NCBI RefSeq assembly: GCF_000242875.2
Contig: NZ_AEXL02000090.1
Coordinates: 62,001-126,000 of the forward strand
Direction of reading: 5' to 3'
From: Candidatus Nitrosopumilus salarius BD31
Lineage (GTDB): Archaea > Thermoproteota > Nitrososphaeria > Nitrososphaerales > Nitrosopumilaceae
Length of the DNA stretch: 64,000 nucleotides
Both the position numbers and the translations under genes were made by a program. Below, one piece after another: positions 18,270-26,528 of this stretch; position 1 is the stretch's first letter; each line of letters begins with the position of its first letter. The notes under the pieces were generated by a model that was given only the letters and a program-made list of their open reading frames with translations, did no database searches and was not told the DNA's origin.

Positions 18270-19403
18270 CTAGTCTGGATCTTCGTAGTTTTCTTTCTTT
18301 TCACCAGCATGTGTGTCTTCCATTGGTTTCATCTTTGTTTCAAGAATATCCATTCTTGCTCTATATCCTTCAGCATACTCTAATTCGGATGGGACTAATG
18401 TTGCTGGGTGGATGAATCCTTGACTTCTAATTGCCATTGCTTTCTTTGTTGCAATCTCTCTGATGTAATCCCAATCTGGTGTTGAAAATCCGTCAAATGG
18501 CCCTGTGAGTTTTCCATTATGCATGCTAAATACCAACGCTTCTACAATTGGAATGCAAAAGTTGATTGTTGCTGCAGAGTTTAGTTTTACAGGCATTAAT
18601 GGCATGTTATGACTTCCCCTTGTATTCCCTGCAACAAAGTGTGGATTGTTAAACACACTACCAACTTCTTCTGTTGCTGGGAAGTTTTTCTGAGTTCTAA
18701 CTAAGCATATTGGATCATCTTTTCCAACATATGTTCCTGCAATATTGTGTAGTCTATCTGTTGATGCATCAAGTATAGGTTCGCCATCTTTTGTGTATAC
18801 TGAATCTACAACATATCTTCCTGGATACATTAATGCTGCTTCAATAGTTGGTTTGTCTTCCCATAGATGGAGCTCTGCAATTTGAGCTTTTTCAACATCC
18901 ATGATGTGCATTGTTACTCCTGCTGCAAGACTTTTGTTTACAATTAACCCTGTATTGCTTAGTGCATCTACAAACATTCTGTAAATTGGATAGTTAAATG
19001 CACCTGGCTCTGTTTTGTCAGCCGCAAAAACTGTGAATGCTTCATTTGGCCTTTCTTCAAATTCCATTTCTGCAACTCCAGGACCCATACCTTTCACGTT
19101 ACCTGAAAAGGAATCTTTCAATAGATCTTGTCCTGCACCATACAATCCCTCTGCTTTTGCAACTTGAGTTCCTGCCATGAAAGCATCCCATGCTAATTTG
19201 TGAATTTGTTCATTGTCTACTCCATGTGTATGAGTCATCACAATGTGGGTGTCGTCTCCACAATACCCTATGTAATAATCAATTAGTAAATCTGCTGAAT
19301 TTTTGATGGTATTTCTAATTGCTTCAATTAGTCCATCACTTGGTTTTGTATGTCCACCAACTCCCCCAACATCGGCTTTGATAACGGAAACTGTAATTTT
19401 CAT
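18270..19403 (-). CDS. fbp: Bifunctional fructose-1,6-bisphosphate aldolase/phosphatase
   Basis: About 377 residues. This archaeal enzyme condenses triose phosphates and dephosphorylates the product to fructose 6-phosphate, making gluconeogenesis one-directional. It starts MKITVSVIKADVGGVGGHT, the family N-terminus whose Asp and His bind substrate and Mg2+; DDTHIVMTHTHG, GPGVAEMEFEERP and RGSHNMPLMPV are further family blocks. I chose the ATG at 19403 to match that N-terminus. In an autotroph it carries fixed carbon into sugars. Confidence 0.94.
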   Translation of the reverse strand: MKITVSVIKADVGGVGGHTKPSDGLIEAIRNTIKNSADLLIDYYIGYCGDDTHIVMTHTHGVDNEQIHKLAWDAFMAGTQVAKAEGLYGAGQDLLKDSFSGNVKGMGPGVAEMEFEERPNEAFTVFAADKTEPGAFNYPIYRMFVDALSNTGLIVNKSLAAGVTMHIMDVEKAQIAELHLWEDKPTIEAALMYPGRYVVDSVYTKDGEPILDASTDRLHNIAGTYVGKDDPICLVRTQKNFPATEEVGSVFNNPHFVAGNTRGSHNMPLMPVKLNSAATINFCIPIVEALVFSMHNGKLTGPFDGFSTPDWDYIREIATKKAMAIRSQGFIHPATLVPSELEYAEGYRARMDILETKMKPMEDTHAGEKKENYEDPD

Positions 19404-19533
19404 AAATCCCATTTTTATCCCTTTGATTAATGTGTTTTTAGCAAAGCTCTATGATCTAAAAATAATTGAAAAAATTTTCATTTTTCTTCAAAAATTCATA
19501 ACAGTAATAAATGCCCTCAGTTAGGCTTTTCAT

Positions 19534-20832
19534 ATGGCAGATAAACCACACTTGAACCTGATTGTTACAGGACATATTGATAATGGAAAATCAACTACTA
19601 TGGGTCATTTTTTGATGGATCTTGGAGTTGTAGATGAAAGAACAATTGCAGCTCACGGAGCAGAATCCGAAAAGACCGGAAAAGGTGATACTTTCAAGTA
19701 CGCTTGGGTTATGGATAACATTAAAGATGAAAGAGAAAGAGGTATTACAATCGATCTAGCTTTCCAGAAATTCGAGTCAAACAAGTACTTCTTTACTTTG
19801 ATTGACGCTCCTGGTCACAGGGACTTTATTAAAAACATGATTACTGGTGCTTCTGAAGCCGATGCAGCTATTCTAGTACTTTCTGCAAAAGAAGGTGAAA
19901 CTGATACTGCAATCGCAGCAGGTGGACAAGCAAGAGAACACGCTTTCTTGTTGAAAACACTTGGTGTAGGCCAACTAATTGTCGCCATCAACAAAATGGA
20001 CGCAGTTGACTACAAAGAAGATGCTTTCAATGCCGCAAAAGAGAAAGGTGAAAAACTAGTAAGATCTGTAGGTTACAAACTAGAAAACGTACCATTCATT
20101 CCAGTTTCTGGATGGAAAGGCGATAACTTGGTTAAAAAATCCGAGAACATGGCTTGGTACAAAGGTAAAACATTGCTTGAAGCATTTGATGACTTTACTG
20201 TATCTGAAAAACCAATTGGTAAACCACTACGTGTTCCAATTCAAGATGTATACACCATCACTGGTGTAGGCACTGTACCTGTAGGTAGAGTAGAAACTGG
20301 TATCATGAAGACTAATCAAAAAATCATTGTTATGCCTTCGGGTGCTCTCGGTGAAATCAAATCTATTGAAACACACCACACTGAAATGCCAACTGCAGAA
20401 GCAGGTGACAACATTGGTTTCAACTTGAGAGGTATTGAAAAGAAAGATATCAAGAGAGGAGATGTACTTGGAACTCCTGATGCACCACCAATGGTTGCAA
20501 AAGAATTCAAAGCACAAATCATTGTAATTCATCACCCAACAGCAATTGCTCCTGGTTACACACCAGTTATGCACGCACACACTGCACAAGTTGCAGCAAC
20601 TGTTACTGAGTTCCTTCAAAAGATCAACCCAGCAACTGGTGCAGTTGAAGAAGAAAATCCAAAATTCCTTAAAGTTGGAGATTCCGCAATTGTCAAAATC
20701 AGACCGGTGAGACCAACTTGTATCGAAACTTTCCAAGATTTCCCTGAAATGGGTAGATTTGCTCTTAGAGATATGGGTGCAACTATCGCAGCAGGTATCG
20801 TTAAGGAAATTACCGAAGAGTACAAACCATAG
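19534..20832 (+). CDS. tuf: Translation elongation factor EF-1 alpha
   Basis: A 432-residue GTPase that delivers aminoacyl-tRNA to the ribosome. The G motifs are GHIDNGKST (residues 13-21; most relatives have Val for the Ile), DAPGHRDF, NKMD and SGWKG, followed by the two beta-barrel domains. Codon use is visibly different from neighbours, with more C-ending codons (AAC, TTC, ATC) as expected for a very highly expressed gene. It is followed after nine bases by S10, the classic archaeal order. Confidence 0.98.
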   Translation: MADKPHLNLIVTGHIDNGKSTTMGHFLMDLGVVDERTIAAHGAESEKTGKGDTFKYAWVMDNIKDERERGITIDLAFQKFESNKYFFTLIDAPGHRDFIKNMITGASEADAAILVLSAKEGETDTAIAAGGQAREHAFLLKTLGVGQLIVAINKMDAVDYKEDAFNAAKEKGEKLVRSVGYKLENVPFIPVSGWKGDNLVKKSENMAWYKGKTLLEAFDDFTVSEKPIGKPLRVPIQDVYTITGVGTVPVGRVETGIMKTNQKIIVMPSGALGEIKSIETHHTEMPTAEAGDNIGFNLRGIEKKDIKRGDVLGTPDAPPMVAKEFKAQIIVIHHPTAIAPGYTPVMHAHTAQVAATVTEFLQKINPATGAVEEENPKFLKVGDSAIVKIRPVRPTCIETFQDFPEMGRFALRDMGATIAAGIVKEITEEYKP

Positions 20833-20841
20833 GCGGATTTT

Positions 20842-21150
20842 ATGACTCAAACCGCCCGTGTCAAACTCACTTCTACCAGTCTGCCAAAATTAGATGGTGT
20901 TTGTGGGGAGATAATGGGAATTGGTAAAAAAACGGGTGTTAAAGTTAAAGGTCCAACTCCACTCCCAGTAAAAAGATTACATGTTGCTACAAGAAAATCC
21001 CCTTGTGGTAGTGGTACTGAAACCTATGAAAAATGGGAAATGAAAATGCATAGAAGAATTATCAATATCAACGCCGATGACAAAGCAATTAGACAACTCA
21101 TGAGACTTAAAATCCCAGATGATGTCTACATTGAATTGTCTTTGACATAA
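20842..21150 (+). CDS. rps10: 30S ribosomal protein S10
   Basis: A 102-residue small-subunit protein of the ribosomal head. It carries the family signature KVKGPTPLPVKRLHVATRKSP and the conserved RRIININADDKAIRQLM segment. It is co-transcribed with EF-1 alpha nine bases upstream, an arrangement shared across archaea. The length is typical. Confidence 0.97.
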   Translation: MTQTARVKLTSTSLPKLDGVCGEIMGIGKKTGVKVKGPTPLPVKRLHVATRKSPCGSGTETYEKWEMKMHRRIININADDKAIRQLMRLKIPDDVYIELSLT

Positions 21151-21188
21151 TCTGTTATCCTTAAATTATAGAAATCTTGATGATAAAC

Positions 21189-21383
21189 ATGGTTGAAGAA
21201 AACATTGACGAAGTAGAAGAAACTCCTGTTGAAACTTTTGAAGTAAATTATGCTTGTCTTAGATGTGGCACTGCTGTTTCAAATACTGAATTGTCTCGCT
21301 TACCTGAAATCAAATGTATTTGCGGCTTTAGAGTATTTACTAAAGTAAGGCCACCAGTAGTTAAAACCGTAAAAGCAATCTAA
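21189..21383 (+). CDS. rpoP: RNA polymerase subunit P (Rpb12-like)
   Basis: About 64 residues with a zinc ribbon, YACLRCGTAV and KCICGFRVFTK, the hallmark of RpoP, which stabilises the D-L assembly platform of archaeal RNA polymerase. The acidic N-terminus (EENIDEVEETPVE) is variable in the family. I prefer the ATG at 21189: a TATA-like box at 21160-21171 is about 24 bases upstream of it, while the in-frame TTG (21177) and ATG (21180) are too close to that box. Confidence 0.9.
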   Translation: MVEENIDEVEETPVETFEVNYACLRCGTAVSNTELSRLPEIKCICGFRVFTKVRPPVVKTVKAI

Positions 21384-21384
21384 A

Positions 21385-21609
21385 CTATCTATCTTTTTTG
21401 TAACTGTGCTCTCTTTGCAAATGTGTTCTCATATCTTCCATATTTGAAAAATATTTCTTACATTCTTTACAATCATATTTTAAATCCTTACCATGAACAA
21501 TTTCCTTGTGGTTCATAATTTCTTCTTCCTTTGAAAATTTTTTCTCACAAATCTCACATTTGATTTTTTTAAAAAATTCCACTTTACCCAAACTCTTCTT
21601 TCTTTTCAT
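21385..21609 (-). CDS. Small two-finger C2H2 zinc protein
   Basis: Up to 74 residues with two classic C2H2 fingers: CEICEKKFSKEEEIMNHKEIVH and CKECKKYFSNMEDMRTHLQREH. It likely binds nucleic acid or protein. The start is unsure: this ATG (MKRKKSLGKVEFF) overlaps the upstream zinc-ribbon gene by 26 bases, while a GTG immediately after that gene's stop (MEFFKKIKCEICEKK) would give a coupled start. It ends one base after the rpoP stop on the opposite strand. Confidence 0.75.
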   Translation of the reverse strand: MKRKKSLGKVEFFKKIKCEICEKKFSKEEEIMNHKEIVHGKDLKYDCKECKKYFSNMEDMRTHLQREHSYKKDR

Positions 21610-21994
21610 CCCAGCATTTTCTGCAAAGCTGACCTTCAATTTTCCAATCCCCTTTTGGGTTGTATCTGATCAGCCCTAATTGCGCCTCACACAATGCACA
21701 AAAATTCTTCTTTTTTCCATGATCTTCTTCTTTTTTATCAAAACATTCTTTGCACAACAAACCTTCCATGTCCCACTGCCATCTAGGTTCCCATAAATCA
21801 GTAATTTTTTGAGTTGTTCCACATATGACGCATGGCTGCCTTACTTTGCCTTCGTAATATTCTTTAGATTTTTCAAAATGACAGTCACCACAAAGCTTCC
21901 CCTTTAGATTCCATTCTCTTTTTGGTTTGTGTTTGTGAGTTAATTCTTTATTGCAGATAGTACAATATGTTGGTTTTTTACTAAATAATCCCAT
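21584..21994 (-). CDS. Multi zinc-ribbon protein
   Basis: 136 residues with three repeats of a CxxC - W - CxxC unit: CTICNKE/WNLKGKLCGDC, CVICGTT/WQWDMEGLLCKEC and CALCEAQ/WKIEGQLCRKC, spaced about 45 residues apart. Each repeat should bind one zinc. The fold resembles treble-clef or ribbon modules found in many archaeal small proteins. The role is unknown. It is translationally linked to the C2H2 gene that overlaps its 3' end. Confidence 0.8.
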   Translation of the reverse strand: MGLFSKKPTYCTICNKELTHKHKPKREWNLKGKLCGDCHFEKSKEYYEGKVRQPCVICGTTQKITDLWEPRWQWDMEGLLCKECFDKKEEDHGKKKNFCALCEAQLGLIRYNPKGDWKIEGQLCRKCWDEKKEEFG

Positions 21995-22055
21995 TTGATC
22001 TTACCTATGTGTCTTATTCTATAAATGTAAACAAAATAAAAATAACAAAAAATGT

Positions 22056-22178
22056 CTATTGTTCTAAGATTTTTTCAAGAGCTTGGCTTGCATTAAGCAT
22101 TCCATTTCTCTTGGCAAATTCTTCGATCATTTTGTATTGTTTTTCAGTAAAACATACTGGCATTGAGCGATTTCCCAT
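22056..22178 (-). CDS. Small conserved-looking protein, 40 residues, ribbon-helix-helix-like
   Basis: A 40-residue ORF that reads MGNRSMPVCFTEKQYKMIEE at its start and ends NASQALEKILEQ. The pattern of a short beta strand (SMPVCFT), a helix (EKQYKMIEEFAKRNG) and a second helix (NASQALEKIL) is that of a ribbon-helix-helix DNA-binding monomer, the fold of Arc/CopG regulators. It is divergent from the LOG-like gene at 22254. The fold call is by eye only. Confidence 0.6.
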   Translation of the reverse strand: MGNRSMPVCFTEKQYKMIEEFAKRNGMLNASQALEKILEQ

Positions 22179-22253
22179 ACAGTATAACTGAATTTTTTAC
22201 TAATATCTTTTTCTCTTAGAAAGATATTTCAAACCACTTTCTCTATCACGTTT

Positions 22254-22763
22254 GTGGTTAAGAAACGACAGATCTTAGTTATCGGTCACAACACAAATGG
22301 TTGTACCCCAGAACATGAAAAGATTGCATACGATGTCGGAGTTGAGATTGCCAAATCTGGTTCTGTCTTAATTTCAGGTGGATTGGGTGGGGTGATGACT
22401 GCTTCTGCTCATGGTGCCAAAGATGCAGGTGGTTTGACTGTCGGTATTATTCCTCAAGATGATGCTTCTGAGGCCAATGAATTCTGTGATGTTGTTATTC
22501 CTACTGGAATGGGGTTGACTCGTGATTTTTTGAATGCTCTAAGTGCAGACGGTGTAATTATTGTGGGTGGTGGCTCTGGAACTTTGTCTGAAACATGCGC
22601 TGCATATATGAACAAAAAACCAATGGTGGCAATTCGAAATCTAAATGGACCTGTCATGCAGTATATTGATGGATATTTGGATCATAGAAAAAATGTCAAA
22701 ATTATCGGTGTTGACACTGCTCAAGAAGCTGTAAAGAAAATTTTAGAATTAATTACTGCATAG
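22254..22763 (+). CDS. LOG-like Rossmann protein (TIGR00725 type)
   Basis: A 169-residue single-domain protein with the nucleotide-binding motifs of the LOG/MoCo-carrier-like fold: ISGGLGGVMTASAHGAKDAGG, IPTGMGLTRDFLN and VGGGSGTLSE. Related proteins cleave cytokinin-like nucleotide monophosphates or bind molybdenum cofactor; neither role can be assigned here. It starts at GTG. Its last 11 bases overlap the convergent hydroxyacyl-CoA dehydrogenase gene. Confidence 0.85.
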   Translation: MVKKRQILVIGHNTNGCTPEHEKIAYDVGVEIAKSGSVLISGGLGGVMTASAHGAKDAGGLTVGIIPQDDASEANEFCDVVIPTGMGLTRDFLNALSADGVIIVGGGSGTLSETCAAYMNKKPMVAIRNLNGPVMQYIDGYLDHRKNVKIIGVDTAQEAVKKILELITA

Positions 22764-23892
22764 AAACAAGTAATGGGTCTGGTCTATAAAACTCACCATG
22801 CTCTTCAGCAAGTTTGTTTAATTCATCCACAATCTTTTTGATTCCTATTTCTTTTGCTGTTTCAAATAATGGTTTCTTTAATCCTAATCCTAACTGTGCT
22901 GCTTTTTCAATTTCTTCAATATCGCTTGCACCATTAGTTACAAGCCATGCTGCATTATTCAGTATGTTTGCAACTAATTGTATTGGATTACATTTTTCTG
23001 CTAATTCTTCTGAAAGTGCAACTCTTTCATATTTGGTATCGGAATACTTGTAGTATCCTTCTCCTGATTTTTGTCCTAACTTTTTCTCATTGAACATTTT
23101 CTCAACGAGTGGATGTGGGTGGATGACTTTCTTGTCTCGTAAATGCATTTCAACAGTAGCTTTGTGAATTACATCCATGCCTGTAAAATCCGCTAATTCA
23201 AAAATTCCCATTGGAAATCCAAGTTTGAATTTTACAGCTGAATCAATCTCTTCCAAAGTTGCTCCTGTCCTATCTTTTACAAAACATGCTTCGTGAACCA
23301 TCGGTATGAATAATCTGTTTATTATGAATCCTGGAACATCTTTTCTACAAACTACTGCTTGTTTGTTTACTGATTTTACATATTCTAATGTCATCTCTGT
23401 TACTTCCTTTGATGTCTTTTCACCTGGAATAACTTCGACTAATTTCATAAGTTGTGGTGGATTGAAGAAATGTATTCCTATGAATTTTTCTGGACGTGAT
23501 GTTGTATTTGCTATTTCAGTAATTGGCAATGTACTTGTGTTTGATGCAAAAATTACTTCTGGTGCTGCAACTTTGTCTAGCTCTGCGTAAACTTTTTTCT
23601 TTAAATCCATAATTTCAGGAACTACCTCAATAACAAGTTCTGCATTTTTTGTTGCCTCGCTCAAATTAACAATAGGTGTAATTCTTGCAAAAATCGTATC
23701 GCCTTCTTCTTTTGATATCTTTTCTTTAGAGACTAGTTTATCTAAACTCCATTTTATTTTCTCCATTGCTTTATCTAAAAATCCTTGTTCGATATCTCGT
23801 AAAACTACATTATATCCAGCTGTTGCTGAAACTTGGGCAATCCCATGTCCCATTACGCCAGAACCTAAAACTGTGATGTTTTTTATTGCCAT
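22753..23892 (-). CDS. 3-hydroxyacyl-CoA (3-hydroxybutyryl-CoA) dehydrogenase
   Basis: About 379 residues. An NAD-binding domain with GSGVMGHGIAQ (residues ~10-20) and the HFFNPPQLMKLVEVIPG and DVPGFIINRLFIPM blocks of the family are followed by the helical C-terminal domain. It oxidises 3-hydroxybutyryl-CoA to acetoacetyl-CoA; in ammonia-oxidising archaea this is a step of the 3-hydroxypropionate/4-hydroxybutyrate CO2-fixation cycle. I prefer the ATG at 23892 (MAIKNITVLG), since the Rossmann strand begins directly after it. Confidence 0.93.
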   Translation of the reverse strand: MAIKNITVLGSGVMGHGIAQVSATAGYNVVLRDIEQGFLDKAMEKIKWSLDKLVSKEKISKEEGDTIFARITPIVNLSEATKNAELVIEVVPEIMDLKKKVYAELDKVAAPEVIFASNTSTLPITEIANTTSRPEKFIGIHFFNPPQLMKLVEVIPGEKTSKEVTEMTLEYVKSVNKQAVVCRKDVPGFIINRLFIPMVHEACFVKDRTGATLEEIDSAVKFKLGFPMGIFELADFTGMDVIHKATVEMHLRDKKVIHPHPLVEKMFNEKKLGQKSGEGYYKYSDTKYERVALSEELAEKCNPIQLVANILNNAAWLVTNGASDIEEIEKAAQLGLGLKKPLFETAKEIGIKKIVDELNKLAEEHGEFYRPDPLLVSMQ

Positions 23893-23991
23893 CTTTTTTA
23901 ACAAAACCTTGCATCCTTTATAATGTATTTGACTTTTGATTCATGGTCCCAAACCATAATTGTTTTTATTTTATAATTGACTAGTGTTGAT

Positions 23992-24462
23992 ATGGAAACG
24001 AACATTGGTATTCCACATGATAACGCAAAAAATATCGTCGATATTTTGAATCGCCTGCTAGCTGATGAATACATTCTGTATACAAAAACTAGAAACTATC
24101 ATTGGAATGTTACAGGAATCCAATTCAATGATCTTCACAAGTTCTTTGAATCTCAATACGTGGAGCTAGACGCAATAATAGACGAAGTGGCTGAGCGAGG
24201 AAGATCGTTGGGTGGAAAGACAAAGGCAACCCTTTCTGAGTTTATTAAAAATAGTAGGCTCAAGGAACAACCAGACACATTTCCAGAAGCCCCAACAATG
24301 TTGAGGAATCTTCTACTTGATCATGACTCCGTTATTCAAGCATTGAGACAAGATCTTGAAACTTGTACTAAATTAGGAGATGCAGGAACATCTGATTTTC
24401 TTACTGGTCTTATGGAGCAACATGAAAAGATGGCTTGGATGTTCAGATCATTCCTAGAATGA
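23992..24462 (+). CDS. dps: Dps-family ferritin-like protein
   Basis: About 156 residues forming a four-helix bundle. The ferroxidase ligands shared between Dps subunits are visible in YHWNVTGIQFNDLHKFFE and VELDAIIDEVAERGRSLGG (His, His, Asp, Glu). It stores iron, uses H2O2 as oxidant and may protect DNA. The ATG at 23992 fits a leaderless transcript: a TTTTATTTTA box lies about 26 bases upstream, whereas an in-frame TTG at 23977 lies too close to that box. Confidence 0.93.
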   Translation: METNIGIPHDNAKNIVDILNRLLADEYILYTKTRNYHWNVTGIQFNDLHKFFESQYVELDAIIDEVAERGRSLGGKTKATLSEFIKNSRLKEQPDTFPEAPTMLRNLLLDHDSVIQALRQDLETCTKLGDAGTSDFLTGLMEQHEKMAWMFRSFLE

Positions 24463-24533
24463 CCCTTTCTTTTTTTAAGAATGCGCAAGCAATTTCGTAT
24501 CATTTTTAATGTATTTCAAATTTTTATTGTTAT

Positions 24534-24701
24534 ATGGGCTTGTTTAAACGTAAAAAAGAAAATGATACCCAAACAAAATGTGATGTATGTGGTACTGAAT
24601 TACACGAACCAGAGCGTTTGAAAAAACATATGAAAAAAGCACATGGAAACGTCCCTGCAAAGAAACTAGATCCAAATTCAGGTGACGGTGGTACTTGGTA
24701 A
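24534..24701 (+). CDS. Small single-finger C2H2 protein, 55 residues
   Basis: MGLFKRKKEND start, then one C2H2 finger (CDVCGTELHEPERLKKHMKKAH) and a short Gly/Asn-rich tail ending GGTW. The basic N-terminus could contact nucleic acid. Its start resembles that of the zinc-ribbon protein at 21584 (MGLFSKK). The next gene starts two bases after its stop, so they are co-transcribed. Confidence 0.75.
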   Translation: MGLFKRKKENDTQTKCDVCGTELHEPERLKKHMKKAHGNVPAKKLDPNSGDGGTW

Positions 24702-24702
24702 A

Positions 24703-24981
24703 ATGCAACTTGGCTCAAGTCAAAAAACAACTCTAGTTTTTCTATGTGCTTTTGTCACTGCCGGCATTGTACTGTCCACAATGGTTTTCCCCTTTTGGAA
24801 TCTAATTCGTGAAGACGTGTTTGAAGAAGTGACAATACTGAATAATGATAACGGTGTATGCTATGTTGAAACTAAGGATGATATTCCAAAAATCATTGAA
24901 GACTGCCTGCTAAATTCTGGTGATGTTGTAACTATCAAGTACGGTGAAGGTCTTGCCTGGGCTACTGTAGTTTCTCCTTAA
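24703..24981 (+). CDS. Small membrane protein, 92 residues
   Basis: Starts at the ATG directly after the zinc-finger gene (MQLGSSQKTT). One hydrophobic helix (LVFLCAFVTAGIVLSTMVFPF) anchors a ~60-residue soluble domain with two cysteines (GVCYVE, EDCLL), probably on the outer face. The domain is beta-rich and unknown to me. An upstream in-frame start at 24682 would overlap the zinc-finger gene and is less likely. Confidence 0.65.
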   Translation: MQLGSSQKTTLVFLCAFVTAGIVLSTMVFPFWNLIREDVFEEVTILNNDNGVCYVETKDDIPKIIEDCLLNSGDVVTIKYGEGLAWATVVSP

Positions 24982-25012
24982 GCAATGATTTAATATTTTG
25001 AAAATTTGGTAA

Positions 25013-25426
25013 ATGAATATGGACTGTATTTTTTGTAAAATTGTTTCAGGGGAAATTCCTGCTAAAATTCTTAAAGAAACTTCTAATTCTGTTTCTTTTT
25101 TAGATGCATTTCCTCTTGCAAAGGGTCATCTGCTTGTAATTCCAAAAAATCACCATCAAAAAATTCAGGACATGTCCATTGAAGAAAACACTGATTTGTT
25201 TTCCCTTGTTCACTCTATGATTTCTAAAGTAGATTCGATAACTGGTTCTACCTTAATTGCTGTACATAATGGAGCAGATGCAGGTCAAGAAGTTCCACAT
25301 GTTCATGTACATCTAGTTCCACGAAGCAAAGATGATTCAGCAGGTGCAATTCATAGCATGTTTAACTCTGCCTTGAAACTGTCTGATTCTGAAATTAATG
25401 ATCTTTATACTAAATTAAAAGTCTAA
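25013..25426 (+). CDS. HIT-family nucleotide hydrolase/transferase
   Basis: A 137-residue histidine-triad protein. CIFCKIVSGEIPAKI at the N-terminus includes the zinc-type cysteines, and the active site HVHVHLVP lies near residue 100. The HINT-type group hydrolyses nucleoside phosphoramidates or AMP-linked compounds. Two in-frame ATGs (25013 and 25019) are possible starts. It converges with the J-domain/ferredoxin gene, overlapping by four bases. Confidence 0.93.
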   Translation: MNMDCIFCKIVSGEIPAKILKETSNSVSFLDAFPLAKGHLLVIPKNHHQKIQDMSIEENTDLFSLVHSMISKVDSITGSTLIAVHNGADAGQEVPHVHVHLVPRSKDDSAGAIHSMFNSALKLSDSEINDLYTKLKV

Positions 25427-26100
25427 TATGGGTACATTCTTTCGTTGGTGTCTATGTTTTCTACGATGATTGCTTTTGTTGGACATGTTTCAGCAGCATT
25501 CATTATTTTGTTTACTCCTGCTCCTTTTTGATTAATTACTGAGGATTTTGGGTTTGACATACTTTCTTTATTTATCTCAAATACATCTGGTGCAATAATT
25601 TCACAACTACAACATCCTATGCAGCGAGTTTTATCTACATCTACAAACAGATTTGGTTGTTTTTTGGGTTCCTCTGCTTTCTCATACTCTCCATTTTTTC
25701 CATCAGGACGTACACGTGCATTGTATTCTTCCCAAAACTTTCTTTCATATTCCTTCCAAAAGTCCGGATCTCCTTCTTCAAACTCTTTAGTGAATTTACT
25801 CCAATCTTGTTCAGGAATTTTTTGATCTTCTGGAGCTCCCCATTGAGGTTTTTGCTTAAAGTTTGTTTTTGTAGAATTATTTTTTGTATGGTCTTGATAT
25901 TTCAAATCTTTTTTTTGAACGTAATTTTGTTTTAGATAATTATATGCTTCTGTGATTTTTTTAAATTCTGTATCTTCTATTTTGTCTTTATTTTTATCTG
26001 GATGTAGTTCCAGTGCCATCTTTCGATATGCTGCCTTGATTTCCTCTTGGGATGAATCTGCATCTACATTCAAAACTCTCAACGCTTGATATGTATTCAC
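25423..26100 (-). CDS. J-domain - ferredoxin fusion protein
   Basis: About 225 residues. A J domain (residues ~1-65: YQALRVLNVDADSSQEEIK, HPD in ALELHPDKN) is joined by a charged linker to a C-terminal ferredoxin-like domain (CIGCCSCEIIAPDVF, then CPTKA), enough for one Fe-S cluster. Such DnaJ-Fer proteins are known from Nitrososphaerota and chloroplasts. They should stimulate DnaK and may sense redox state. I prefer the GTG start at 26100: it gives the canonical J-domain beginning, and a TTTTTAAG box lies about 24 bases upstream; the ATG at 26139 lies upstream of that box. Confidence 0.9.
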   Translation of the reverse strand: MNTYQALRVLNVDADSSQEEIKAAYRKMALELHPDKNKDKIEDTEFKKITEAYNYLKQNYVQKKDLKYQDHTKNNSTKTNFKQKPQWGAPEDQKIPEQDWSKFTKEFEEGDPDFWKEYERKFWEEYNARVRPDGKNGEYEKAEEPKKQPNLFVDVDKTRCIGCCSCEIIAPDVFEINKESMSNPKSSVINQKGAGVNKIMNAAETCPTKAIIVENIDTNERMYPY

Positions 26101-26160
26101 TAAAAGTATCAGTCTGTTATTTCTTAAAAATAATTGCATACTGTTTTGCGTTAAACTGGA

Positions 26161-26523
26161 TTATTCTAGCATGATCTCGGCATCTGCCTTCCATGCAGGC
26201 TCTACAATACATAAAAATTTCAGATTTCCTTTTCCTGTATTTTCAATGAATTGCTTTGAGTTTGGAGGAACATAAACAGAATCATTCTTTTCAAGATGAT
26301 GTATGTCTCCTTCGATCTTTAGCTTTCCACTGCCTTCTAGGATGTAGTAAATTTCCGAAGATCTTATTTTGTGAAGTTTGGACTTTTTTCCTGGCTCTAA
26401 TGTGAACTGTGCTAAACTGTAATTGATTCCATTTAGCGTATTATGTGGATGAAAATACTGTTTTATCTGTGTCCCTTCATTACCTTGAATTGATTTTATT
26501 TCAGAGTCTCGTTGTACTGACAT
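26161..26523 (-). CDS. Small cupin protein
   Basis: A 120-residue single cupin barrel. Metal-site positions appear in motif 1 (KLHKIRSSEIYYILEGSGKL, with His and Glu) and motif 2 (KNDSVYVPPNSKQFIEN, where the usual His is replaced by Gln), so metal binding may be incomplete. It starts five bases after the preceding cupin gene ends, on the same strand. The substrate is unknown. Confidence 0.85.
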   Translation of the reverse strand: MSVQRDSEIKSIQGNEGTQIKQYFHPHNTLNGINYSLAQFTLEPGKKSKLHKIRSSEIYYILEGSGKLKIEGDIHHLEKNDSVYVPPNSKQFIENTGKGNLKFLCIVEPAWKADAEIMLE

Positions 26524-26528
26524 TTCGA

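Noticed and set aside
20227-20850. 207-codon ORF antisense to EF-1 alpha
   Set aside because: It is a shadow of a codon-biased gene; the amino-acid mix (Cys, Ser, Phe, Trp runs) is typical of antisense frames.
23980-23985. CTAGTG just before dps
   Set aside because: It lacks the TTRN flank, lies downstream of the dps TATA box and about 90 bases from the divergent gene's start, so it does not fit the promoter layout.
26101-26139. Upstream ATG start for the J-domain gene
   Set aside because: The extra 13 residues are hydrophobic and atypical, and the ATG lies upstream of the likely TATA box.
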